Positions 1-7,085 of a stretch of DNA of 64,000 bases are shown here, in pieces. The notes under the pieces were generated by a model. The model did not search any database, was not told the DNA's origin, and saw nothing but the letters and a program-made list of their open reading frames with translations. Origin of the DNA: Exiguobacterium qingdaonense (lineage in GTDB: Bacteria > Bacillota > Bacilli > Exiguobacteriales > Exiguobacteriaceae); contig NZ_JACSKY010000002.1 in assembly GCF_018617855.1 (NCBI RefSeq), positions 1 to 64,000 on the forward strand. Direction: 5' to 3'. Position 1 is the stretch's first letter. Each line of letters opens with the position of its first letter. Both the position numbers and the translations under genes were made by a program.

Positions 1-87
1 CTAGGTCGCGATGCGGCTCCGGGATTGCCTGCGGAAAGCGTGGGCGCCGGAAAGGCGAGCGATATGATTCATGTTAGTCAACAGCCT
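1..87 (-). repeat. Structured repeat element, copy A (partial, cut by window edge)
   Basis: This is the left-end half of the repeat family described at 18544-18916, in reverse orientation. Read on the minus strand it starts AGGCTGTTGAC and matches copy B base for base over all 87 positions seen. The window edge cuts it inside the 14-bp palindrome GCGACCTAGGTCGC. Short open frames run through it on both strands and recur in the other copies, but they follow the palindromic structure and have no independent sign of translation. Confidence 0.9.
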
Positions 88-88
88 G

Positions 89-116
89 AAACCGATCGTA
101 TTGCGATCGGTTTTTG
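89..116 (+). terminator. Terminator-like hairpin abutting repeat copy A
   Basis: The arms AAACCGATCG and CGATCGGTTT enclose the loop TATTG and are followed by a T-tract on the plus strand. The hairpin begins one base after the repeat end AGCCT. It also lies just past the stop codon of the small minus-strand gene at 118. By analogy with copies B and C, a second copy of this hairpin should lie beyond the left window edge. Confidence 0.75.
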
Positions 117-117
117 T

Positions 118-357
118 TTAGTCTTCTTCTGTCAAAATCAATCGAATCACTTTTGCGGTCACGTCGAGTTCGATATGGTGTTGCCAAGGTCGAAAGCCCG
201 TGATCGTACATGTGTCATTCGTGATTCGAAACGAGCAAACGCTCTCTTCCTCTTGATCGAGGACGGAATAACGACTAAAGTCTGATAAGCTCTGATAAAT
301 CGCATACTGTGGTGGTAGTTCATACGTCCAACCTTTTTCCAACATGATTTGATGCAT
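118..357 (-). CDS. Small hypothetical protein, 79 aa
   Basis: I do not recognise the family. It has no signal peptide or membrane segment and ends in a short acidic tail (LTEED). A TTG codon at 363 lies six bases upstream in frame, but AGGGGG sits 8 nt before the ATG at 357, so I place the start there. The gene is followed directly by the hairpin at 89-116. It is transcribed away from the SDR gene at 486, and the two share a short divergent promoter region. Confidence 0.6.
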   Translation of the reverse strand: MHQIMLEKGWTYELPPQYAIYQSLSDFSRYSVLDQEEESVCSFRITNDTCTITGFRPWQHHIELDVTAKVIRLILTEED

Positions 358-485
358 ATTCAAATCCCCCTAATGATTCTTTCCTAATAAGGATAACAAG
401 AAAACCTTTGAAAGTGATAGATTAGTCTGTTTCATCGAAGGGAAAAAGACTTAAGACGTCATTACACATGGGAGGATTCAAGGTC

Positions 486-1340
486 ATGAGAAAAGTGCTG
501 ATATTCGGAGGGTCACGTTATTTCGGGAAACGTCTCGCATTGCGACTTGCTGAGATGGGAGACGATGTGACGATTGTGACGAGAGGGCAACTGCAAGTAC
601 CAGAAGCTGAAGGGATTCGATCCATCAAAGGAGACCGGCAATCGGTCGCGACGATGAAAGACTTGGCACGTGAACGATACGACCTCATCTACGATAATAT
701 TTGCTTCACTCCGTATCAGGCGAAGATTGCCTCGGATGCGTTCATGGACAAAGTAGGGAAATACGTGCTCACGTCTACGATGTCGGTTTATGCACCAGGT
801 CCTGAATTGAAAGAGAGCGATTTCAACCCACTCCACTATGAATATCACCTTGAAGCCGAGCATGATTATGGACAGGGGAAACGGGAGGCGGAGTCGTTCT
901 TCTTCAACCGCGCCTCGTTCCCGGTGTCGACCGTGCGATTACCGATCGTCTTAGGTCCGGATGATTATACGGACCGTTTGAAGTTTTATGTGGACGCGAT
1001 TCGAAACGAGGAACCGGTCGTGTTGCATCGTCCAGAAGCGAAGATGGGATTCATTTCGAGTGCGGAAGCGGCCGCCTTCTTAGAATGGGTCGGTCGGGCA
1101 AACGTGACCGGACCGTTCAATGCGGCGAGTGACGGTCTCATCTCCATGGGGGCCCTGATGGAGCGGATCGGTCAACATGTCGGAAAGCCCGTTCACATCA
1201 TAAAAGATGGGGAGTCGTCGCCATACGATTCGGATGTTGACTACTATATGTCAATCGCCGAGGCGAAGAAGGCGGGCTTTGTGTTCACGCAACTCGATGA
1301 CTGGATCGACCGGGTCATCATACAGACAATCCGAAAATAA
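486..1340 (+). CDS. NAD-dependent epimerase/dehydratase (extended SDR), 284 aa
   Basis: An extended short-chain dehydrogenase/reductase-type enzyme. It begins with a Rossmann strand and nucleotide loop (VLIFGGSRYFGKRLA, residues about 4-18) and carries YGQGKREAE, compatible with the family's YxxxK catalytic pair, near the middle. The atypical GGSRYFGK loop is common in SDRs related to the plant CSP41 RNA-binding proteins, so sugar-nucleotide epimerase activity is not assured. An in-frame ATG at 468 is less likely, because GGGAGG at 470-475 lies about 10 nt before the ATG at 486. It stands alone, convergent with yumC. The substrate cannot be read from the sequence. Confidence 0.8.
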   Translation: MRKVLIFGGSRYFGKRLALRLAEMGDDVTIVTRGQLQVPEAEGIRSIKGDRQSVATMKDLARERYDLIYDNICFTPYQAKIASDAFMDKVGKYVLTSTMSVYAPGPELKESDFNPLHYEYHLEAEHDYGQGKREAESFFFNRASFPVSTVRLPIVLGPDDYTDRLKFYVDAIRNEEPVVLHRPEAKMGFISSAEAAAFLEWVGRANVTGPFNAASDGLISMGALMERIGQHVGKPVHIIKDGESSPYDSDVDYYMSIAEAKKAGFVFTQLDDWIDRVIIQTIRK

Positions 1341-1375
1341 AAACATCCTCTGTGGATACGGTCCACAGAGGATGT
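1338..1375 (-). terminator. Terminator of yumC, shared with the convergent SDR gene
   Basis: A 14-bp stem (ACATCCTCTGTGGA and its complement) with loop TACGG lies between two convergent genes. The T-tract follows on the minus strand, so it is primarily the yumC terminator. Confidence 0.85.
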
Positions 1376-1379
1376 CTAA

Positions 1380-2357
1380 TTATTTCCCGGCAAATACAGA
1401 CGTCGAGTGTTGTGGATGACGAGCAGTCGGGTCCACAAGTTGCTTCACTTGGTTGATGGCGATCGGGGCTTCACCGAAACCTGTCGCAATCAACTTGACT
1501 TTTCCTTCGTAAGTGGCGATGTCACCACATGCGAAAATGCCGGCTACGGTCGTTTCCATACGTGAATCGACACGGATCGTGTTTTTCTCGAATTCCATTC
1601 CCCAGTTCTTGATTGGACCGAGAGATGAGACGAAACCGTAATTACAAATCAAATCATCGATTTCAACGATTTTTGACTCACCATCTTTATCCGTCAATTC
1701 AACAGATTCGATGTGTGTCTCGCCTGATAGTGACTCGATGTTGTACGGCGTGAGGACGTTAATCGTCGATGCCTTCATCTGTTCGACCGTATGCTCATGG
1801 GCGCGGAAGCGATCACGACGGTGGACGATGTGCACTTCTTTTGCGATCCCTTCGAGCATGAGTGCCCAATCGACAGCTGAGTCCCCGCCACCGGCAATCA
1901 TGACGCGGCGATCGCGGAATTTTTCCATGTTATCGACAAAGTAATGCAAGTTCGCGTAGTCTTCACAACCGTCAAGCCCTAACGGACGGGCAGAGAAGGC
2001 TCCGTTTCCTGCTGTGATGATGATGGCTTTCGTATGATATTCTTCTTTATTCGTCGTCAATACGAAAGTGCCGTCCTCAAGACGTTCGACCGTTTCGACC
2101 GTTTCACCGAGACGGTAATCTTGTTCGAATTGGTCAGCCTGTGCCTTCAGTTGATCGATCAAATCTTGTGCTTTCACTTTTGGGAAGCCAGCGATATCGT
2201 AAATATATTTTTCAGGATAGAGCGTTGACAGTTGTCCGCCGAGTTGCGGTAAGCTTTCAATCAACGTCGTATCGAGTTGGCGCATGCCTGCATAAAATGC
2301 GGTGAACAGTCCGACCGGGCCGCCACCGATGATGATTACATCTTTCGTCGTCTTCAT
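1380..2357 (-). CDS. yumC: Ferredoxin--NADP+ reductase, thioredoxin-reductase type (YumC family), 325 aa
   Basis: A flavoenzyme moving electrons between NADPH and ferredoxin or flavodoxin. The N-terminal FAD-binding loop is [15 protein letters not shown]. The central NADP-binding part has [12 protein letters not shown] and the basic [10 protein letters not shown], which favours NADPH. The second FAD motif [13 protein letters not shown] is near the C-terminus. The CxxC of true thioredoxin reductases is absent, as expected for the YumC class. The frame stays open upstream, but GAGGAGG 7 nt before the ATG at 2357 fixes the start and gives the usual length. In B. subtilis yumC also neighbours yumB and yuiB. 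It could be an electron supplier for the flavodoxin at 19945 (inference). Confidence 0.93.
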   Translation of the reverse strand: MKTTKDVIIIGGGPVGLFTAFYAGMRQLDTTLIESLPQLGGQLSTLYPEKYIYDIAGFPKVKAQDLIDQLKAQADQFEQDYRLGETVETVERLEDGTFVLTTNKEEYHTKAIIITAGNGAFSARPLGLDGCEDYANLHYFVDNMEKFRDRRVMIAGGGDSAVDWALMLEGIAKEVHIVHRRDRFRAHEHTVEQMKASTINVLTPYNIESLSGETHIESVELTDKDGESKIVEIDDLICNYGFVSSLGPIKNWGMEFEKNTIRVDSRMETTVAGIFACGDIATYEGKVKLIATGFGEAPIAINQVKQLVDPTARHPQHSTSVFAGK

Positions 2358-2469
2358 CAAATTCCTCCTCAAAACGTATACATTTATTATAGAGAGTTTA
2401 TTGAATAAAATCCATTCAGTACAAACATGCAATACTTTCAAAAAAAATTCAAGAAGATAAGCTTTTCCA

Positions 2470-2498
2470 TTGAGAAATCGATATAAAGAGCGTACAAT
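2470..2498 (+). promoter_or_regulatory. SigA-type promoter of ndh
   Basis: TTGAGA, a 17-bp spacer and TACAAT fit the vegetative consensus well. Transcription would begin near 2505, leaving a leader of about 115 nt before the ndh start at 2621. Confidence 0.65.
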
Positions 2499-2511
2499 GA
2501 AACAGAAGCAA

Positions 2512-2585
2512 TTGTGAACAGACGTTGAACAAGAATGGGCTTTATTGTGAACATCTATGTGAAGAAACACACAACATAGTTGTTC
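2512..2585 (+). promoter_or_regulatory. Candidate Rex-like operator half-sites and hairpin in the ndh leader
   Basis: Two identical TTGTGAACA motifs start at 2512 and 2545, 33 bp (about three helical turns) apart. The second begins an interrupted inverted repeat, GAACA-CTATGT facing ACATAG-TGTTC (2549-2585). TTGTGAA is the half-site of the NADH sensor Rex, which controls ndh in B. subtilis. The opposing half-sites here are imperfect, so assignment to Rex is inference. Confidence 0.4.
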
Positions 2586-2620
2586 AAAAAAACAAAATTT
2601 TAAACAAGGTGGAAATGAAC

Positions 2621-3832
2621 ATGAAACGACCTAACATTGTTATTCTCGGTGCGGGATTTGGCGGACTCATCTCAGCCGTTAACCTTCAAAAGACCCTCGC
2701 TGCAGGCGATGCGAACATCACGCTCATCAACAAGCATGATTATCACTACCAAACGACATGGCTTCACGAACCAGCTGCTGGGACGATGAACCCTGATCAA
2801 GCACGTGTATACATTAACGATATTGTGAACCCGTCACGTGTGAAACTTGTCAAAGGGATCGTCGATCGCGTCGATACTGCTGCGAAACAAGTAATGCTTG
2901 AAGACGGCTCTGTCGTCGAGTACGACTACGTCGTCATCGGTCTCGGTGGCGTACCTGAAACGTTTGGTATCCCTGGTTTGAAAGAGCACGCGATGACAAT
3001 CAGTTCGCTGAACAGTGTTCGTAAAATCAAAGAGCACATCGAGTATTCATTTGCTCAGTACAAAACAAACGGTTCTTCTGACAATTCGTATGTCACGATC
3101 GTCGTCGGTGGTGCCGGTTTCACAGGAATCGAGTTTTTAGGCGAAATCGTCAATCGAGTCCCTGAACTTTGCAAACAGTATGATGTTCCACGCGAAGCGG
3201 TTCGCATCGTCAACATTGAAGCGGCGCCAACAGTTCTCCCAGGTTTCGACCCGGAACTTACGACGTACGCACAGAAATGGTTGGAGCGTAACGGTGTCGA
3301 GATGAAGCTCGGTAACGGAATCAAAGGTGTCGAGCCAGGCGTCGTCACGTTCGGTCCGCTTCAAGGAGACACGACGGAGACGATTCATGCAAACACAATC
3401 ATCTGGACAGGTGGCGTGAGCGGAAGCCCGATCATCGAAAAATCAGGATTTGAAGCGGTTCGTAACCGTGTCATGGTCGAAGCAGATAACCGTGCACCAG
3501 GCCACGACAATGTCTTCATCATCGGCGACTGCTCGGCGGTCATGGACCCTGCATCGAACCGTCCATATCCACCGACGGCACAAATCGCGACACAACAAGC
3601 ACACAATGTCGCTAAAAACATTGCGGCGCTCATCAATGGAAAATCGACATCTAAATTCACTTATGAGAGCAAAGGTACGGTCGCATCGCTCGGACATAAC
3701 GATGGAATCGGAATCGTCATGGGCAAAAAAATCTTTGGCCGCAATGCCTCATTCATGAAGAAAGTGATTGATAACAAGCACTTCATCGAATTGAAAAAAT
3801 ATGGACTCGTCCTCAAAAAAGGGAAGTTTTAA
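2621..3832 (+). CDS. ndh: Type II NADH dehydrogenase (NADH:menaquinone oxidoreductase), 403 aa
   Basis: A single-subunit, non-proton-pumping membrane-associated flavoenzyme that passes electrons from NADH to menaquinone. The FAD loop is [13 protein letters not shown] (residues about 6-18) and the NADH-binding loop is [15 protein letters not shown]. The second FAD-contact motif is [11 protein letters not shown]. The C-terminus is basic and amphipathic ([12 protein letters not shown]), suited to peripheral membrane attachment. In-frame ATGs occur upstream, but AAGGTGG 8 nt before 2621 selects this one. A SigA promoter and Rex-like motifs precede it. yumC is divergent and yuiB follows, as in B. 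subtilis (there yumB). Confidence 0.93.
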   Translation: MKRPNIVILGAGFGGLISAVNLQKTLAAGDANITLINKHDYHYQTTWLHEPAAGTMNPDQARVYINDIVNPSRVKLVKGIVDRVDTAAKQVMLEDGSVVEYDYVVIGLGGVPETFGIPGLKEHAMTISSLNSVRKIKEHIEYSFAQYKTNGSSDNSYVTIVVGGAGFTGIEFLGEIVNRVPELCKQYDVPREAVRIVNIEAAPTVLPGFDPELTTYAQKWLERNGVEMKLGNGIKGVEPGVVTFGPLQGDTTETIHANTIIWTGGVSGSPIIEKSGFEAVRNRVMVEADNRAPGHDNVFIIGDCSAVMDPASNRPYPPTAQIATQQAHNVAKNIAALINGKSTSKFTYESKGTVASLGHNDGIGIVMGKKIFGRNASFMKKVIDNKHFIELKKYGLVLKKGKF

Positions 3833-3845
3833 TCCTGAATGATGT

Positions 3846-3879
3846 ACGGCTCGTTCTGAAACCGGAACGAGCCGTTTTT
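3846..3879 (+). terminator. Terminator after ndh
   Basis: ACGGCTCGTTC pairs with GAACGAGCCGT over an 8-nt loop and is followed by TTTTT. Confidence 0.9.
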
Positions 3880-3961
3880 CTTGAGAAATTGTCACATGAA
3901 GTTCTTTGACCATATCAGTTGAAATTTTGTATAATGAAGAGCGGACAAGGGGGAACAACAG

Positions 3962-4279
3962 ATGCATATCATTCAGGCAGTCATTGGGGCCGTTTTGTAT
4001 ATGACGATTTTTTTCAGTATTGGCTTCATCTTGAATATGTTACTTAAAAAGACATGGACACTCGTGTTCATTTATCCTATTTTTGTCATCATGGTGATTG
4101 ATAATGTCAAACTTTCAAGTTACGTGACCGAGACGTCGACCGCGCTAACGAGTGTCTATGAAGGGCTCGTCGGGTTGCAACTTCTCGATTTGATCATGCT
4201 TGGCTTCGGATTGCTCGGCGCGATTCTGGCTGGTGTGACGATTCGTTACTTACGAAAGAGCGGTTATTCAATGTTTTAA
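3962..4279 (+). CDS. yuiB: YuiB-family small membrane protein, 105 aa
   Basis: Very hydrophobic, with probable membrane helices at residues about 5-28, 33-50 and 72-95 and a short basic tail. Composition, length and its place after the NADH dehydrogenase gene match B. subtilis YuiB, whose function is unknown. GGGGG lies 8 nt before the ATG. The gene has its own terminator, so it is probably monocistronic. The family call leans on synteny as much as on sequence. Confidence 0.6.
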   Translation: MHIIQAVIGAVLYMTIFFSIGFILNMLLKKTWTLVFIYPIFVIMVIDNVKLSSYVTETSTALTSVYEGLVGLQLLDLIMLGFGLLGAILAGVTIRYLRKSGYSMF

Positions 4280-4307
4280 ATGGCGACAGAAATGTTCGCC
4301 ATTTTTG
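4278..4307 (+). terminator. Terminator overlapping the yuiB stop codon
   Basis: AAATGGCGA pairs with TCGCCATTT and is followed by a T-rich tract (ttgtttt). Confidence 0.8.
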
Positions 4308-4383
4308 TTTTGTCCCTACTTTTTTGGGGCATGAACCGATATACTAGATAGCGAAACGATTTTTAGTAAGGGATGCGATACGA

Positions 4384-5229
4384 ATGACATTACCGATGTA
4401 TACGATCAAAAAAGTGTTGAATAATAGCGTTGTCATTTGTCAACATGATACGGATCCGGAAGTCATTCTACTCGGGAAGGGGATTGGCTTTGGTAAGAAA
4501 CCAGGCGACATCGTCGACCCTGCCAGCGTCCCGGACAAAGTGTATCAATTGACAGATAAAGAAGAGCAATCACAATATCGAGAACTCGTGAAACACGTAG
4601 ACGAAGACTTCATTGCATTCATGCAAGAGATTGTTGGCTTCATCGAGACGAGCACGGGAAAGAAGGTCGATGAGCATATCCATATCGGTTTGACCGACCA
4701 CTTGTTCTTCACGATGAAGCGAATCGAGCAGGGGATGGAAGTGACGAACCCGTTCTTACTCGAGACAGAATCGCTCTATCCAAACGAGTTTGCACTCGCG
4801 GAACGAATCGTCGATATGTTCCATGAACGACTGGACGTACTCCTCCCGGATGCGGAGACTGGATTTATTGCGCTCCACATCCACTCGGCGACAACGTTTA
4901 AAAATGTCCTCGAAGTCAATCGGCATAACCAGATCATCGGTCAAATCGTAAAAACAATTGAGAGTCGTTTGAACGTGAAAATGGACCGAACATCGCTTGA
5001 TTATAAGCGCTTACTTCGTCACTTAAGGTACGCCGTTGAGCGAGTTGCGACGGGTGAGATGGTGGAGGCCCCACAAAAAATTGAAAAGGTGTTGCGCGAT
5101 GAATATCCGCTATGCTATAGTACTGCTTGGGAGCTGATGGGCATCATGGAACGCGAATTAAAGCGTCCCGTCCCACGAGGTGAAGCGACATATTTGACGA
5201 TGCATCTCCAGCGCCTAACAAGTAGATAA
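4384..5229 (+). CDS. glcT: PTS-controlled transcription antiterminator GlcT (BglG/SacY family), 281 aa
   Basis: An RNA-binding antiterminator that keeps RNA polymerase going through the terminator before ptsG when glucose is being transported. The N-terminal CAT domain (about residues 5-60) has the typical IKKVLNNSVV and LGKGIGFGKK segments. Two PTS regulation domains follow. PRD1 has EHIHIGLTDH and ALHIHSA, whose histidines are phosphorylated by EII in the family. PRD2 has LLRHLRYAVER and MHLQRLTSR. Length and sequence match B. subtilis GlcT. Its target RAT begins only 17 bp past the stop, so control of the neighbouring permease can be read directly. Confidence 0.95.
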   Translation: MTLPMYTIKKVLNNSVVICQHDTDPEVILLGKGIGFGKKPGDIVDPASVPDKVYQLTDKEEQSQYRELVKHVDEDFIAFMQEIVGFIETSTGKKVDEHIHIGLTDHLFFTMKRIEQGMEVTNPFLLETESLYPNEFALAERIVDMFHERLDVLLPDAETGFIALHIHSATTFKNVLEVNRHNQIIGQIVKTIESRLNVKMDRTSLDYKRLLRHLRYAVERVATGEMVEAPQKIEKVLRDEYPLCYSTAWELMGIMERELKRPVPRGEATYLTMHLQRLTSR

Positions 5230-5246
5230 ATGATCCCACGTGTCTT

Positions 5247-5274
5247 ACGTGTTACTGATTCGATCAGGCATGAG
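5247..5274 (+). promoter_or_regulatory. Ribonucleic antiterminator (RAT) for GlcT
   Basis: The stretch contains GTTACTGATTCGATCAGGCA, which closely matches the GlcT-binding RAT I recall from B. subtilis ptsG. Its 3' half (from 5266) is also the ascending arm of the terminator at 5266-5350, so the two structures exclude one another. GlcT binding would favour read-through into ptsG. Confidence 0.88.
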
Positions 5275-5350
5275 TAAGGAGTGGAACGTACTGGATGTCT
5301 CTTTTGGGAGAAGTCTACGTTCTATCCTTATTCATGCCTTTTCTGTTTTT
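5266..5350 (+). terminator. Conditional terminator in the ptsG leader
   Basis: A long stem pairs AGGCATGAGTAAGGA with TCCTTATTCATGCCT (one G.U pair) and continues with GAACGTA facing TACGTTC. TTTTCTGTTTTT follows. The RAT overlaps the left arm, so this is the GlcT-controlled attenuator. Confidence 0.9.
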
Positions 5351-5362
5351 AAACGTGAATTA

Positions 5363-5376
5363 TGAAAACGTTTAGA
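5363..5376 (+). promoter_or_regulatory. cre-like site before ptsG
   Basis: TGAAAACGTTTAGA has one mismatch to the CcpA consensus TGWNANCGNTNWCA. It lies between the attenuator and the ptsG start. A weak promoter match, CTGACA-17-TTGTAT, follows at 5389-5417. CcpA control of a GlcT-independent promoter is possible but unproven. Confidence 0.4.
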
Positions 5377-5446
5377 TACGTCGGTCGTCTGACATCTACA
5401 TCGCAATCATATTGTATATTCATGTTGAAAAAAGGAGGAAATGTTG

Positions 5447-6973
5447 ATGTTTAAGCAAATTTTTGGTGTTCTTCAAAAAGTCGGTAAAGCACTCATGCTT
5501 CCAGTTGCAATCTTGCCTGCAGCCGGTCTTCTTCTCGCATTCGGTAATGCGATGCAAAACCCACAACTTACATCACGCGCTGGTTGGTTAACGAACGAAG
5601 GCGTCGTGAAATTCGCTCAATTGATGGAGCAAGCGGGTGGGATCATCTTCGCGAACTTGGCACTCTTGTTCGCAGTCGGTGTCGCCATCGGGTTAGCGGG
5701 TGACGGGGTAGCCGGACTTGCCGCAATCGTTGGATTCTTGATTATGAACAAAGTAATGGGTGTTTGGCTCGAACTTACACCTGATGTGTTGGCACAAGGT
5801 GACCCGGCATATGCGAACGTACTCGGTATCCCAACACTCCAAACTGGAGTATTCGGCGGGATCATCATGGGTCTCATCGCCGCATGGGCCTACAACAAGT
5901 ACTTTAATATCGAGTTGCCACAATTCCTTGGATTCTTCGCTGGTAAACGTTTCGTTCCTATCGTCACAGCAATTTTGGCAGTTGTCGCTGGATTCGTCAT
6001 GCTTCTCATCTGGCCACCTGTACAAAACGGTTTGAACACGTTCTCTAACTTCATGTTAGGTGAGAACCGTACGTTCGCTGCGTTCGTCTTCGGTTTGATC
6101 GAACGTTCATTGATTCCATTCGGTCTTCACCACATCTTCTACTCACCGTTCTGGTTTGAATTCGGTTCTTACACAGATGCAGCGGGTAACGTTGTTCGTG
6201 GTGACCAAGCGATCTTCTTCGCACAGATTCGTGATGGTGCTGAATTGACAGCAGGTACGTTCATGACTGGTAAGTTCCCGTTCATGATGTTCGGTCTTCC
6301 TGCAGCAGCACTCGCTATGTATCATGAAGCACGTCCAGAGCGTAAAGCGGTTGTCGGTGGTCTCTTGGCTTCTGCTGCCCTCACATCGTTCTTGACTGGT
6401 ATCACTGAGCCAATCGAGTTCACATTCTTGTTCGTTGCACCACTTCTCTTCGCAGTACACGCAGTATTTGCAGGGTTCTCATTCATGATCATGCACCTTA
6501 TGGACATTAAGATCGGGATGACGTTCTCAGGTGGTTTGATTGACTTCTTGCTCTTCGGTGTACTTCCAGGTCGTACGGACTGGTGGCTCGTTATTCCAGT
6601 CGGTCTCGCGTTCGCGGTTGTTTACTACTTCGGATTCCGTTTCGTCATCCGCAAGTTCAACCTCAAGACACCTGGTCGTGAAGATCAAGTTGTTGAGCAA
6701 TCGACAGCTACTGGATCGGAACTTGCACAAGATATCCTCGTCGGTCTTGGTGGCTCACAAAACATCAAGCACCTCGACGCATGTATCACACGTCTTCGCG
6801 TTGAAGTAAAAGATAAAGATCAAGTCAATAAAGATGAGTTGAAACGTCTCGGGGCATCTGGTGTCCTTGAAGTTGGTAACAACATTCAAGCAATCTTCGG
6901 ACCACGTTCGGACGCATTGAAATCAGAAATCCAAGCGGTCATCGCTTCAGGTAACGAAAAGAAAGCAAACTGA
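5447..6973 (+). CDS. ptsG: PTS glucose-type permease EIICB, 508 aa
   Basis: A membrane permease that takes up and phosphorylates glucose. The EIIC domain (about 1-415) is a polytopic membrane region with the conserved [16 protein letters not shown] and GITEPIEF segments. A linker leads to EIIB (about 425-505), where Cys446 in [10 protein letters not shown] is the phospho-site. The protein ends after EIIB: there is no EIIA domain, unlike the 699-residue B. subtilis PtsG. An ATG at 5441 is only 2 nt from AAAGGAGG, so the ATG at 5447 (8 nt) is preferred. The gene is preceded by a RAT and attenuator and followed by its own terminator. The next gene encodes a paralogue that has EIIA. Confidence 0.93.
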   Translation: MFKQIFGVLQKVGKALMLPVAILPAAGLLLAFGNAMQNPQLTSRAGWLTNEGVVKFAQLMEQAGGIIFANLALLFAVGVAIGLAGDGVAGLAAIVGFLIMNKVMGVWLELTPDVLAQGDPAYANVLGIPTLQTGVFGGIIMGLIAAWAYNKYFNIELPQFLGFFAGKRFVPIVTAILAVVAGFVMLLIWPPVQNGLNTFSNFMLGENRTFAAFVFGLIERSLIPFGLHHIFYSPFWFEFGSYTDAAGNVVRGDQAIFFAQIRDGAELTAGTFMTGKFPFMMFGLPAAALAMYHEARPERKAVVGGLLASAALTSFLTGITEPIEFTFLFVAPLLFAVHAVFAGFSFMIMHLMDIKIGMTFSGGLIDFLLFGVLPGRTDWWLVIPVGLAFAVVYYFGFRFVIRKFNLKTPGREDQVVEQSTATGSELAQDILVGLGGSQNIKHLDACITRLRVEVKDKDQVNKDELKRLGASGVLEVGNNIQAIFGPRSDALKSEIQAVIASGNEKKAN

Positions 6974-6983
6974 TTGACTTCCT

Positions 6984-7011
6984 AGACCAATCCTTCGGGG
7001 TTGGTCTTTTT
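6984..7011 (+). terminator. Terminator between the two permease genes
   Basis: AGACCAA pairs with TTGGTCT and is followed by TTTTT. It suggests that the second permease needs its own promoter. Confidence 0.8.
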
Positions 7012-7024
7012 GTAGTTTATAAAC

Positions 7025-7037
7025 TGAAACAGTTTCA
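7025..7037. promoter_or_regulatory. Perfect 13-bp palindrome before the second permease gene
   Basis: TGAAACAGTTTCA is a perfect odd palindrome in the 112-bp gap between the permease genes. It resembles but does not match the cre consensus (the central CG is missing). No RAT is present here, so GlcT should not control the downstream gene. Regulator unknown. Confidence 0.35.
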
Positions 7038-7085
7038 TCTACACGTCAACGGGAAAAAGAAAGTATTCTGACAAAGGAGGGAACC

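Noticed and set aside
2358-2570. An N-terminal extension of YumC.
   Set aside because: It would start far upstream without a ribosome-binding site and overlap the ndh promoter region. GAGGAGG before 2357 and the family length decide the start.
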